DNA of 64,000 nucleotides, taken from the NCBI GenBank assembly GCA_905160935.1, contig CAJHZI010000548.1, positions 988,501 through 1,052,500 of the forward strand, read 5' to 3'. Below the pieces are notes generated by a model that was not told where the DNA came from, did no database searches, and saw nothing but the letters and a program-made list of their open reading frames with translations. Position numbers and translations under genes: made by a program. This document shows, one piece after another, positions 34,340 to 47,400 of this stretch. The DNA is from Enchytraeus crypticus (Eukaryota > Annelida > Clitellata > Enchytraeida > Enchytraeidae). Position 1 is the first letter of the stretch; the number at the start of each line of letters is the position of its first letter.

Positions 34340-36195
34340 AAGGTGTTGAGCATACATCCTCAATATAAAATCATCAATCCAGGAAATATCATTTCCGCGG
34401 CTCGCCACATCACAGCTAGGTTTTACTCCAGTCTGTTCGCAGTTCTGTAGTTAAGTGAGAGAGGTTTAAACAAGATCTGCGCAAATTATATTCCTCATTC
34501 GATATCGTGTCTAATGCCAAACGACAGACTAGACAATGTAAAGTATTCAAGATGCAGAGGAAACTTCAGGTTTAATCATAGCGTCATTTGAGTCAGGAAT
34601 TAAGAGATACATGTACATGTAGCTATTTATAGTGAACTTTGAACAATATTTATCTCTGAGAGTTTAGTAGTTTCTGAAGCTAAATATGTCACTATTGTAG
34701 GTTTAGAGATTTTGTCAGTGTCATGTTCAGGTCGCTGCAGGGTTGACTAATCGTACGCGGCGAGTGTATTAGGATTCGACTAAGCTCGGTAACACCTTTA
34801 GATCAGCAGTTTTTCTATACAAACGATAGTATTGAAGCAACGATAAAGTTTAGGAAAAGTAAGACTTTTGATAGGGTCACTGTTTGAGCGATGGAATACT
34901 TCGTAGCGAATATAAAAACAGAATTTTGATTAAAAAAATATGTACTTTTGGACCACACGTTTAACGGAGCACTAGAATGTTACAATTTTTAAGACGATTA
35001 AATGCGTCAAGATAGAACTATGCGCTGAATTACGATTTAACTGTTACTTTAAGATTGCTTCACTAGCGCAGTTCAATGGCATGTTCGATGCACATATTTC
35101 TGTTCATATTCTGCTCTCATTTTGCCCAAAAGTTCTATTTGTCAATCACTAGGTTGACTGCTTCAAGGGATATGTCTTATCTTAACCTTAATTTTAAATT
35201 ATTTGACCTTTGTTAGCCATAATGCTAACCTAACCTTAACCTTTAGTGTAAATATTTAGCGTCTGAGGTGGTTTTCAAATGTATTTCTCAAATTTTTAGT
35301 CTCTTTTCTGTGATACAGGCAGTTTATGTTTTGACTATTCTTCAATAACTCGGACACAACACGGACAGGATTACTATAATTGTTAGTAAGATTAAAAAAT
35401 CTAATTAACAGAAAAATCCAATAAATAATAAATTAAATAGATTTTGAGTATAACAATGACAACATTTGTAATCACTGAAGACGTAGATGAAATTTGGTGC
35501 ATCACCTGGTTCGAATTTGGTATAGGAATGTGCAAGGTTTAGTCAATTCGGGAATGATAATGGGCAATGGGGAAGTGTTATGAAAAGAGAATGGGGAAAT
35601 ACTTGGATACTGAGCAACCTCTTGTGGCATTATTATTTTACTGTTGTGAGTCATTAATTAAAAGTCAAGGCCACCAGAATTCATCTAATTTGCCCAATAT
35701 AACTGCTCAAAGTAATTAGTAATTATTCAGTGTACATAGTAATTAATCACTGTAGTTAGTAATTAATTAATGTAATTGGTAAGTTATAACCAACATCTTG
35801 CGCAGCTTAGTTATATCGAGACGATAATAAAGTCCCAGAAGAGATGGTATATTTTAGCTTTTAACAATGTCAAATATAGGTCTTCTAAAATAGGAAACTG
35901 GACTGTCTCATTTCTGGATTTCGAGACGAAATCTCCATAGAATCCGTTGACATATTTAATTAATTGGCAGACGTAGCTATGACATCATTAGTTGTAAGTT
36001 TGTTCATGACATCATTAGCATCTTAGCGATTTTCGACATTAAAAATGCTGAAGTCCTTATTCTCAAGAGACTTCTTTATAATAACTATCAGAGCGATCGG
36101 AAAAAATCTGTAAATGTCTTATTTGTCGACAACTTTCGTATTAATATCTTCGCTAGATTATTATTAGAAATTCTTGTTAATTGCAAGTTGACACC
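34340..36195. other. Intergenic DNA
   Basis: No gene seen. At 35310-35364 ATTCTTCAATAACTCGGACA plus CAACACGG is a SINE B/D 5' head (antisense). A weak (AATTAGT)n run lies near 35710-35780. Confidence 0.45.
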
Positions 36196-36244
36196 GGGTT
36201 CTTTGCTTGAGCGATAGAAACATCAGTGACAGATGAATCACGAC

Positions 36245-36443
36245 AGTGAAATATAGATACTTTTACTATAGATACTTTTACTTTAGATACTTTTACTTTA
36301 GATACTTTTACTATAGATACTTTTACCATAGATACTTTTACTTTAGATACTTTTACTATAGATACTTTTACTTTAGATACTTTTACTTTAGATACTTTTA
36401 CTATAGATACTTTTACTTTAGATATTTTTACTATAGATACATT
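36245..36443. repeat. 15-bp satellite GATACTTTTACTATA
   Basis: About 13 head-to-tail copies of GATACTTTTACTATA / GATACTTTTACTTTA. The unit is a multiple of 3, so one frame stays open as a Tyr/Phe/Arg repeat protein; not a gene. Confidence 0.95.
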
Positions 36444-36639
36444 TTATTTAAAAATGAACGTCAAATTAACCAGTCAGCGACTCATCGATGGGGTTGGCTA
36501 CAATGGTTTAGCAACAATCCGCTTAGGAAACTGAACTACTCAACACAAGAACCGGAAGTTCATTGACTCCTTTAATGCATCTGCGTAATCCGGGTTGTCA
36601 TTTCTAGTAAAATCTTCTGTGACTGCTTAGTAAATAAGT

Positions 36640-36960
36640 GGAAGGGGAAGTGAACCCACTTCCTCTTCTGATCATTCTTTGTGGAAGAGAACCCACTTCC
36701 TCTTCTGATCATTCTTTCCTTCTGTATGAACAGTTTCATAGACGGTTGGTGGCTTTTCTCTTTGACCTCTCCTATTCAACCATTGCACAGGAACTGAGAC
36801 CAACGCGTAAACCTTCATTCCACTAGTACCCTTCCTCGAACTGAATTCCAGGATTTTGGCTTGCACCGTTTTTGGACCCCCACACTCTGTTCATCGGATT
36901 GGATTTGGTATCATAGTGTTCAATGCTGTCATGGACGACAGTAGCACTCTAATTCTGTTG
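36640..36960 (+). pseudogene. CR1-like LINE 3' end, short copy
   Basis: Matches 17275-17530: CAGTTTCATAGACGG, GAACTGAGACCAACGCGTAA, TGCACCGTTTTTGGACC and AGTAGCACTCTAATTCTGTT. The start holds a 50-bp direct duplication (ACCCACTTCCTCTTCTGATC occurs twice). Confidence 0.82.
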
Positions 36961-37269
36961 TTGTTGGAAGAAATATTAACAAAAGCATTACCGGGTGTCA
37001 CTGAGGGCGGGCCGATCAGTCAACTACGTTATGAGGTTTATCGACAGGAGAGCCTATCCATTTACCGCTCAAATCTGATCGTATTGAGGACTCTCTAGTT
37101 GAGTTAATATTAATTTTATCAAACTGATGTTTATACATTTACCGCTCAAATCTGATGACATTTAGCAATATAGAGCTGAGTTTATATTCATTTTATCAAA
37201 CTGATATGTTTGTGCGAGGGAAATCAATAACTTACTGAAAAATTATTAAAAGTTGAACTTATGGATAAG

Positions 37270-37563
37270 ATCTCTCTCTCTCTCTCTCTCTCTCTCTTAG
37301 TGCACTGCCTACTGGCAGGTCCATGGTATATAACGCCTTTAGTTATCTTTATCTTCCGTCTTTCTATTCATGTCCACATACCATTGAATATTTAAATTAT
37401 TTATAGCATTCCTTTTGATATACCATTATTCTTGGGGGATTCTGCTTATGACGAGGAGGACCCCTATGCCTTCCTCAGCTTCGAGTAACAATTAATGGCC
37501 AGGAGCGTCATTCCCTGAGAAAAGAATCCTGTTTACTCATAACAATCCTATTTACCCAGGGTA
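37270..37563 (-). repeat. RTE-like LINE 3' end, subfamily 2
   Basis: Antisense: (CT)n, TTAGTGCACTGCCTACTGGC, then a body shared with 45583-45850 (GGGGGATTCTGCTTATGACG, GCCTTCCTCAGCTTCGAGTA, GAATCCTGTTTACTC). Same tail as the main family, different upstream sequence. Confidence 0.82.
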
Positions 37564-40500
37564 AGTAAGAGATAACTACATTTAATTCAGAGTTTTTAAG
37601 ACAACTAGAAATAGTTTTTATTTTATTTTATTAAGTTTTATTTCAGTCCTTTCGAGAAAGGTAATAGACTTCAGCGTCGGAGAACTGTATGCTTTAACTA
37701 TGAAATATATCTTCCAGATAAATTATATATTAGTGGTCAAGCGTCAAGACTATCACTCCTCCATGCTGACCATACTGAATGCCTTAGTTTAGAATTTATG
37801 GTAAAAAGGCTTTAAATAAAAGCACTTTAATTTGCTCATAAAATTTAAATTAAAGCACTTTAACTTGAGAAACTTGTTTCTATTGCTCAACTTTCACAAC
37901 AATGCACGAGGCCAACGAACTTGTAATAATTGTATGTCATTTTATAAAATAGTTGTTTATCATTTTAATGTCCCTGAAATTATCCTTATATGAGAAAACG
38001 GAAGGTAAGCCTTTATTTTATAATTTTTACTTTTCAGTAAATACTTTATATATTTAAATATTTTACTTCTAGTATCGCAATTTTTAGTCTTACAAAGTTA
38101 ATGACAGTATCGATTTTAATTGCTAAATTTTACATAAAAATTTAGAGATTATTAAGGATAATGTATAAAATTCTAATACAAAATGCTTTATAATATAGCA
38201 TAGCATTTAACTTGAATTATAAAAATGCACACAATAAAAGACAATATCTCAGAAGAGAAACTGAGAGAAGTAAAAACATCATAACATATGTTCCGTTCAT
38301 TGAAAACTAATTCCGAACTATCAATAATAAAAAAGAATTTAACGTCCGGTTCCTCGCCATACGGCAATGTCAGGATGTCTGCTTATATACAACTGCAGGA
38401 ACAACTGCTAAATTTGCATAGTAAGAAATTAGATTTATATTTAATTTTCTACACATAGGGAGAGTCTATCACTGGTTTCCTATATGAGTGAAAATTAATA
38501 CTTCAGCTTATGGCTTTCAGATTAGCTTGTCGGGTAAGTAGGCCTATAGGGCGAATAAAAAAGTAAATTGCAAAGTTGTGTCTGAAATCTTGTTTGTCTA
38601 TTTAAAATGATATATCTAAAGTTACACTATGATAAATTACATATTCCTTTAGACCTTTTATAATTATTTGCATTTATGAAGCACTGAAATATGTGCGAAA
38701 TTAGCATAGTTTTAGTCAGTTTTAATAAACTTTTTGGAATTAAATAGAACTTGAAATAAATTATGTAATTGTTTACAAGATTCTGCGCAGTCTAGCTCCA
38801 TTTTTACACGTTTGACTGTAACAGCGAATCGATGCATTAGCACAAGGATTTCACTTCTTTTCTGCAAATTGCTTCGAGAAATGTCATCATGAAGCCTTAT
38901 TGAATAGCAATGAGAATTACTAATTACATTAAATGCAACAGGAAAAGAAATTATTAGGGTTTACTGTAATTTGATCTCATTTCGCTGAATCCATCATAAA
39001 GCTCTCATCATGTCGTCAGGAATGTTCAGTTTATGCTATACGGTCCAGCCAGTCTACTACTTAGAGTCCTTTGTAATTGTAAGGTTACATAATCGTGTAT
39101 AATTCAAAATTCTGTAATATTCATAAGTATTTTTACAATTGAGATTTGTAGCAATTAAAGTAGAATAAGTTATATCTAAATATAAATAAAATTAAGAGCT
39201 AATTCAATAATTTATGTTAATTAAAGTATAATAAGCTATATCTAAATACAATTAGAAGTACGAATTATTTCCATAATTAATGTTAATTAATTCTTGAAGT
39301 ATAATTTGGTTGAGTCGAAATTCAGCTAATTTTATGATTAAGTTGTATTAAACTGCTGCATATTGGATAAGAGTAAAAATACTGTTGTCATTGATCATGC
39401 AGCAAAATCAATCGTTTAATTAATCAATGAGTAATCTAGGAAATTGATAAATTATTACCTTAATTTATCTGTCATTCGGCCGTTCCTTCTTTGGTCAATT
39501 AATCACTCAATCAAATTAACAGTCAATCAATCAATCAATGAACAACCAATAAACCAAAAAATCAATCAATAAATGTATTTCTGAAGAACCATTCTATGCA
39601 AATGACACCGTTGCATCAAATGGACAAAAATGAAGAGTTAGCATTGCGACAAAAGACAGCGACCCCTGTAGGCGTTAGATTTCTCATATTATCGTATTGA
39701 CACCCACAAAGTCCAGTTATTAGCAACCATTAGAGTAAATTTACAGTAATAATTGTATACCAGCGAATCGATTGAGTAAAGAAACGAAAGTATTCACTCA
39801 ATTTATTTCGAAACATTCGACGATGTCATTGATTCGGGATTTGAAAAAAAAACGTACAAGTATATGTTAGTGTTTCCTAATGCACTTCACTTGGACTCAC
39901 AGGTTTGTTCCAGGACGGCGCTCCTTCCATCCATTAACGCATCTTTCGCACTCATCCAGATATACGTCGTCATTTTTAGTTCGTTTACCTATTCGACCTG
40001 ACAGTACTTATTACAAAATTGAAAAGATAGAATTTATGCTTTGAAGTCTCTATTTCTGCATAGAATTTAAGCAGATAATATTTAAAAGCCGACATGAAAT
40101 GCTTTGCTTAAAACTTACAGATAAAGTATTCATTTACTATAAATGATTCCGACGAAGTATTTCAAGGTTATCAGGCGATCTTACTGTTGTGTATTCTGTA
40201 ACCATGATTGCGGAGGAAACCTCATTTTAAGAAGTAATTTCTTAAGCGAACTTCAGGCTATCATTGTCAAGCGCGAATTCATCTGAATTCCGTAAAATGT
40301 TACAAAATTAATTAATTTAGACAATGCATGCATATGCTACAAAAACAAAGTAAACTTGGCAGCTAACAAATGCTGAGAAATTTTGTTCACTCTTTCTCAA
40401 GCCTGAAAGTAGCTGACAAAGAGCCATGAATGGAATTTTCTTAGAAATGTAATTGTGATCTTTGGATTTTTTTAAGCCTACAGATTCTAAAGCATTGCCA

Positions 40501-40760
40501 GAAGGAGAGGTTGACATAGTTTTAATTGTTTAATTCACTGTTACCATAATTTTTATTATGCAATCATTAAGTTTTAATTGTGAAATTCAAGGTAGTCATT
40601 GAATTTTAATTGGGCAATTCACTATACTTACAGTATTTTTTAATAAACTGAAGCTAATATTAATATTAAAATAATATTCTTGTTGTAGATTTATTTAATT
40701 TCGATGCTAACATATTTTACTAATAGAAAAATAACTATTACGCTAACGGATTGCTATTTC
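37564..40760. other. AT-rich region upstream of the GPCR
   Basis: No gene seen. An L2-like sense tail lies at about 37972-38030 (TTATATGAGAAAACGGAAGG, TAAGCCTTTATTT). A tail fragment is at 38335-38380 (TTTAACGTCCGGTTCC). (AATC)-rich DNA lies near 39500-39570. The GPCR promoter should lie toward the right end, with no clear TATA box. Confidence 0.45.
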
Positions 40761-40831
40761 CATGAACTCAAAGCAAACTGAATCTAATCCAACATCAACC
40801 TTTTGAAACTAATCAATTCAAATCAAATCCA

Positions 40832-41279
40832 ATGGATATCAAAGTTGACAACACTGGCGGTGCCTTCGAGGAACTGGATTCATCTCAAAATATGCAATCC
40901 GACCTTCAGGATTTGCAGGAGATAGCCTGGTCCAATTCAACTCCACCAGTCCATCCGCAATCCTTCAGTCCCCATTCCAGTCAATTCCTTCTCCTCAACT
41001 ACGATGCTCTGACTCTTTCAATCAACGGTTTCGTTTTCCCGCCGTTCGTTTTCATTACTCTCGTCACAAATATGCTGGTCTGTATTGTACTGCTGAGGAA
41101 ACACATGAGAAACAACTGTACCAATATCATACTGATAGCCATGGCTATTTCTGACACTATGACGGGGATATGGCCCCTGCCCTGTTTCATGTATTTCTAT
41201 ACACTGGGGAGGTACATCGAATACGTCCCCTACTCGTGGTGTTTTATATACTTTGCCCTCACGGATCATCTGCCTACAG
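40832..41279 (+). CDS. GPCR exon 1: N-terminus, TM1, TM2, start of TM3
   Basis: Encodes residues 1-149: an acidic Gln/Ser/Pro-rich N-terminus with NST, TM1 ending IVLLRKHM, the TM2 segment IAMAISDTM, then YSWC with the ECL1/TM3 Cys. The donor is ACAG|GTATGC, phase 1. A 14-codon upstream ORF begins at the ATG near 40762 and stops before the main start. Confidence 0.85.
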
Positions 41280-41413
41280 GTATGCTCTTAAACTTTCTGT
41301 TATATTGATTTTATGCTATTTGAATAAGTATAATATATAATTTTATATTTATTTGTTTAACACTTACATTACTTTGTTTCAAAAGTATTCTAAAATGTTC
41401 TTTAATATAACTT

Positions 41414-41444
<31 letters not shown>

Positions 41445-44400
41445 AATGGTCTGCCAAGTGGCAAGTTTGAGTTACATATTCCTCTTCGTATGCTATTTTC
41501 ACGTCCCATAAAGAGCACTCCATCGATCAACGAATTAATCCCTTCACAAAAGACGATGCTTTATCAAACCTTAATGTAGCCTATAGCTTGGGAATAATAT
41601 GACTTCTAAAGTGGTTTCCCGTCGCCTCATCAGTTCTAGCTCAGTTATCACTTACGACACACGCAGTTAAAGGTTGGTCTACTCTTAAATATTCCAGACA
41701 CAGCAGTGGAAGATCTCTTTCTGTCACTGGAAATCTTCTATATAATCTGTTGACAAACTCGAGCAAATTTTTTTAATTTTAGCTGACCGGAGTGAAAGTA
41801 CCAATAAATAAGTACTGTATTGTATAGTCTTTATTAACTATTTTGCACGTATATAATTGTGTGTCGGATAACAACGCGTGGAATAATTTGAAACTTTTAA
41901 ACAATTACGTTACATTATTTCATGGACGTTCGTAAGGTACTAAGGGTTAATCCTTGGTATAATATGTTATCATAATTCAGCGATCGTTGATCACATTATA
42001 TTATATTCAATGGAAATGTCTGGAGCCAGTGACGATGTCGATGAGGTACTCGACCGCGGATCAGTATTTGCGGGGTTCAAATCCTGGGCTCGCCCGTCAC
42101 TGACATCGCTTTCGATTGAGGAAACTGACGTTAACATTGGCTTTATTATCTTTTACGTTCATTGAAAGTGGCTTTTGCAATTGAACTTTTTTCTAAATCT
42201 TCAGTTGCCGTCGACTTAAGAACACTATCTCGCTTATACAATGCAACATACGACTCTTGTTATTGCTTTCTTTTAATTCTGAAAGTTTTGCTACACCACC
42301 CAAAGCTTATTAGGAAATATGAATGGATTTTGTAATTCCTGATTGAACTGGAGTTTCTATCATGTTTGAAAAATCTCGCAAATCTTTCAATGAAGAGAAC
42401 ATGCTTCAGGGTTATGAAGAAAGCAAGCATTCAAGTTTATAAAAATATTTGAAGCAGCGAAAATAGTGGAGTTGGGTCTTTGATTTTGAATTAATGATTT
42501 AGAATTTTACTAAAACTAAAAAATGAAATCCTCTAGCTTAAAAATAAAACTGTGAAAGTAATTTTTTGTCAATTAGAAACAAAACAATTTCAGAGATATC
42601 TGTAAAAAGATAGATTGAAAACAGGAAAATGAGTTAAATGACGACAATGAAAATATTAATATTTTTAGAAAAAACTTTGCCTAAAATGATCATTTTTCTT
42701 TTGTGAAAGCAATTTAAATAAATAAATTTAACTATTTTACTACCATTTTGGTCTTTGTATGGTTGACAGTAGCCTACTAATCTAATTACTATAATTCTAT
42801 TATTCTAATGGTTTCTAGTAGCTTATAGTTTTGGCTAATTCATCTAAAGAAAACTCGTTAGCTTAATTAAAGTATAAAGTTCTTGTCTAATTAAATGATT
42901 ATATTCTTTCATTTCTATTTTCTGCTGTCAAAAATGCAATTATAATTTCTAACGATTTAGGAAGATTTAATTAACACTGTATATTTGTTCAGTGTTCATT
43001 TAATTACACATTCGTTGTTTATCATGACTTCAAGTGACATGAATCTGTTGCCTGATGATGTGCAATGCATGAGCTGATATTGCATTATGTCATTTAATCA
43101 ATTCAATTCTGCTTGAATAATTTTTAGAGAAAACACTTCTCAATGCATCACTTAATGGCAACTTCACGTCTTGTAGACTGGCTGGATGATTAAAATAGGA
43201 ATTCTAAAGATAGACACTAATGGAGAAGAATTATAAGGAAGCCTGCGTTTCTCTTTTTGTTTCTTCTTTATGGACATTTCTTCAAGGCCATTCAGGAAAA
43301 CTGTAAAATGTCGTATTTACTTGATTTATACAAAAATAAAGAAATATTTCTTGCAGAGATAGCACTTAAACACAAAAATGTCATTCGCAGGCTTATAAAC
43401 GCAGGTGTGAAAACAATGCATTAGTTTAAAATCGTCTAATTAGGCTGAGCCACAATGGATACTCAGGAATGTATAGACTTTTATACAACTCTAAAATTTT
43501 CAGTCAGCTAATGCATACTTCACAACTTCTAATCTGTGTGTATTGCATTCCTTGATGAAATTAGTATGAAATATATACGGAGCCATTCTTCCTTTTTTGT
43601 TTAACGAAACGGTATTAGGAAAGTATGCGTTAGGAGTAAGGTGTACTTGGGCCGGAAAAGAACTGATCATAAGAGAATAGGATTTTTTATATCAATTGGA
43701 TTTCTGTGCGGAATTTATCTGTTACAGATACCGATGTAATAAATTTATTGATAGGAAATAATACATTTATGCGCATATAGTATACTATGTCATATATATC
43801 TGAAGTCATTATCAGATGATAAATAGGAATTTTATGGACTTTGTTTATATGAATATGCAAAGCATTTTTAGATAAGAATCCTACAGGTAGAAAGATTTTT
43901 GTGTTATAAATGAAGCATTTACGATATCCTTTCCTTCTATAATATTATAACGTTTTTATTTCAAACGTACGGAAAAACTTACTACGCTTTAGATTATTAA
44001 AACATGAACTCAAGTTTATCCTCCTTAAATCTTCAGCATCATTTTGATTTAGTTTGCAACTTTCATTTTTCTCTGACGGTAATTAACTGACATTAATTGA
44101 TCAAGCATAAATTTACCCGTGTTGTGACCGGGTTGTTGAAGAACAGACTAATCGTGGATTATGCGTGTCGTAACAGTCGACTGCCCGCTACCATTCCTTG
44201 GTCATCTGCAAGGAATGGTAGCGGGCAGCGAGATTGGATTGCAGAAGATAATGGATAGGCTGAATGATACGGCCCTAAGATATGGCATGAAGATTAATAT
44301 AAAAAAGACCAGGGTTATGAGAGTGTCCAATAATAAAGGTGAAGTAAATATCACAATAAATAGTACGAAATTGGAACAGGTAAGGAGTTTCAAATATTTG

Positions 44401-47400
44401 GGTCATACTATAACCGATGATGAGAAATGTGAGACAGAAATATGCAGTAGGATTGCACAAGCAAAAACGTCCTTTGGTAATAGGAAAGAACTGTTAACAA
44501 AAAGCCTAAAGAAAGACACAAAGATAAAGATAGTGAAAACTTTGGTTTGGACCACTCTACTGTATGAACGTGAGACATGAACCTTAAGGAAGGAAGATAT
44601 TAGGAAACTGGAGGCGTTGGAAATGTGGATTTGGAGAAGAATGGAGAGGATTAGCTGGACTCAAAAGGTTACAAATGAGGAAGTCCTGGAGAGAGTTGGC
44701 ACAGATAGACAGTTGCTAAATGTATTAAGAAATAGGAAGAAGAGATGGATAGGACACATTCTAAGGGGGGAAGGGCTATTAAAAGAGGTCATAGAAGGTA
44801 GAATGGAAGGAAAAAGAGGCAGGGGCAGGCCGAGATTAGGTATGTTAGATGATTTAAAGACCCACTCATATGCGGAAATGAAGAGGAAGGCGGAAGACAG
44901 AGAAGAGTGGAGGCGTTATGTACCATAGACCTGCCAGTAGGCAGTGCACTAAGAGAGAACAGTCGACTAAGAATTAAGATCCAAACCAACGTCGAAGGGA
45001 ATTCGGTTGGTGAGCGCTTAGGCTCCAAAAATTGCTACAATAATTAGCAAATTAGAGAAATTTTGCTATTTATATTAATGTACCTGTCTATACACGTGCG
45101 TATACCTGTAAGTACCAGTATGTGTCTTTACAAATGTGTAACTTTTTTCGTTGTGTTAGATATTATCGAAATAAATGAATCATTACATGTAGGCCTATAT
45201 AGAGATCAATAGTGACTTATAAGGATCAAAACCACATCTCTCTTTGTTTTTAGTAAAATATAAATTAACCTTGGATGCAAAAGCGCTTAGTTAAAGCAGT
45301 AAACTCTCTTGATGGGGTGCATTTTTTAATCTAAGGAAGTTAAAAGAATTTAATAATATTTATCTCTTCATTTATGACATAAAATAAGGTTAAGGCTCTC
45401 TACATTATTAATGCAAAGGAGATGCCAATTATCTATATTGTCTCACAATTATACTGCAGATAGAGAAACGTTTAGTATCCTTCAAAATAAATTGAGGAAC
45501 ACTTACACACAAGTATGCTGTCAACTTTAGATGTGATACGTACAATAGATTATTGTACAGAACTTCGGGCACTCTCTTAATATTCTCTATCTCTCTCTTA
45601 GTGCACTGCTACTGGCAGGTCCATGGTATATAACGCCTCCACTCATCTCTATCTTCCGTTTTCCTCTTCATGTCCATATACGAGTGGATCTTTAAATCGT
45701 CCACAACATTCCTTTTTGACATGCCGTTATTCATGAGGATTCTGCTTTGACATGGTGGGCCCCCTGTGCCCTCCTCAGCTTCAAATAACATTTACTGGGC
45801 AGTGGCGTTATTCACTGAGAACACTATCCTATTTAACCAAACAATCCTGTTTTCCTTTAATATTAGCATCTAATATTAAATACTTTTTTGTTTGGGCATT
45901 ATATTTATGATATTTAGATACCGATGACTAAAAGTCTGCTTAATTTTCGTTTCTTCATATGAACGAAAATCGTTGGGTATTTCATGGATAAAATTAAGTG
46001 ATCCATCTATGTAGCTCTATTGAGATTCTTCTGGTAATTCAATGGTCGAATTTTATCTTGTGAAATTTTATCTTGAAAAATTTTATCTTGGGAAATTTAT
46101 GAGTAATTTCTTATTCTAACTAATCATTAATAATTATAATTAGTTTTTGTACCCATTAAGCACCTGAGGAATAAAATTAGACCAAAGGGACGTTAGAAAA
46201 GGAATAGTTTATATTATAGAACTTTCAATATTATTTACTGCAATTATTATTTTGCAAGTTATTGGATTTACGAAGTACTTTGTCTATAACAAGAATTTAT
46301 AAAACTCATTTACAGGCTTAAATGCGTTTTACTTCAGATACTTAACTGCTCATAAATTACAAATAAAAATGATTTTACAGATTTACAACGGTGTCTACTT
46401 TATTTCTTTTATCAAGCTAATGCAATCGCAGAATTCAAATAGAGCGCTATTTGCTGTTCAGAACAGGAAGAATTATGCGTGACGTCTCGATTGTATTTTG
46501 CTTTTAATCAGATTTTACGATTTTATCAGCGAGAAAGTTATGCGTGTACGGAGACATTACTCGGATCTGAATGTTCAATCCCGTCTCTGCGCAAGTAGTT
46601 TCTTAACTGTTCGCAATCTCCAACACAATATCTTGAACGACCAGACGAGCGCATAAACCTAGTCCAGCACACAGTAACTGTTGCAGGCTCGAACAGAGTT
46701 GTAGTAATAAAAGCAAAAGAAACTCTAAACTAACAAGGGCCACGAGATATACAAGCATGAATGTCTAAACCAGTACCTCTCATAATTTAACTGCAGAATG
46801 TTAAAGTCTGATTGCTATTGCTGTTAAATCCTAATGGTCACTCTTATAATCATCAACATCTTCCCTTGAATCCCAGTTTAACTAGGGTCGGGATAGGAAT
46901 AGACTGTCTCAAATCCTCTCTGTCTTACATAATATCACCAGTCAACCCCCTATTTGAGACTTTTCCATTCCTTTAAATTTTTGTAGCAATAATGGTCACA
47001 CTTATAATAACAAATAATAATAATTAAGGTTTAACTTTCGTTTCCTCATCCAGGTATAATGTCAGGGACATCCCCACAGCACACTCTACTACAGATCAAT
47101 TCACCCAGACCAATCTGCAAAGGGCTATTATAGGGCTATGATACTCTCAATAATGTCAGGCAGCCTCAGAGTTTTGGTCTATACTTGCTTCTAATAACGA
47201 ATTTTGATCAGTTAGGCAATACTGCACGTTTAGTAGAAGGTGACTAAAACAATGAGATCCAAACTAACGTCAAAAAGGGCATTTGGTTGGTGAGCGCCTT
47301 GGCTTCAGAGATTGATTTAACTTTTTTCAAAACAAATAGAAAAATAGTGGATTGACTGATGATATGGTATCATATGATCAGTAGGATGATATGGAAGAGT

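Noticed and set aside
36196-36240. Degenerate antisense SINE A (ACATCAGTGACAGATGAATC)
   Set aside because: Only a short patch matches; head and tail are missing.
36246-36566. Tyr/Phe/Arg repeat protein of 106 codons
   Set aside because: Product of the 15-bp satellite; no start context, no flanking exons.
40999-41269. Minus-strand frames across GPCR exon 1 (also 55130-55399, 57088-57270)
   Set aside because: Shadows of the coding strand; the plus frame has the transmembrane pattern and splice sites.
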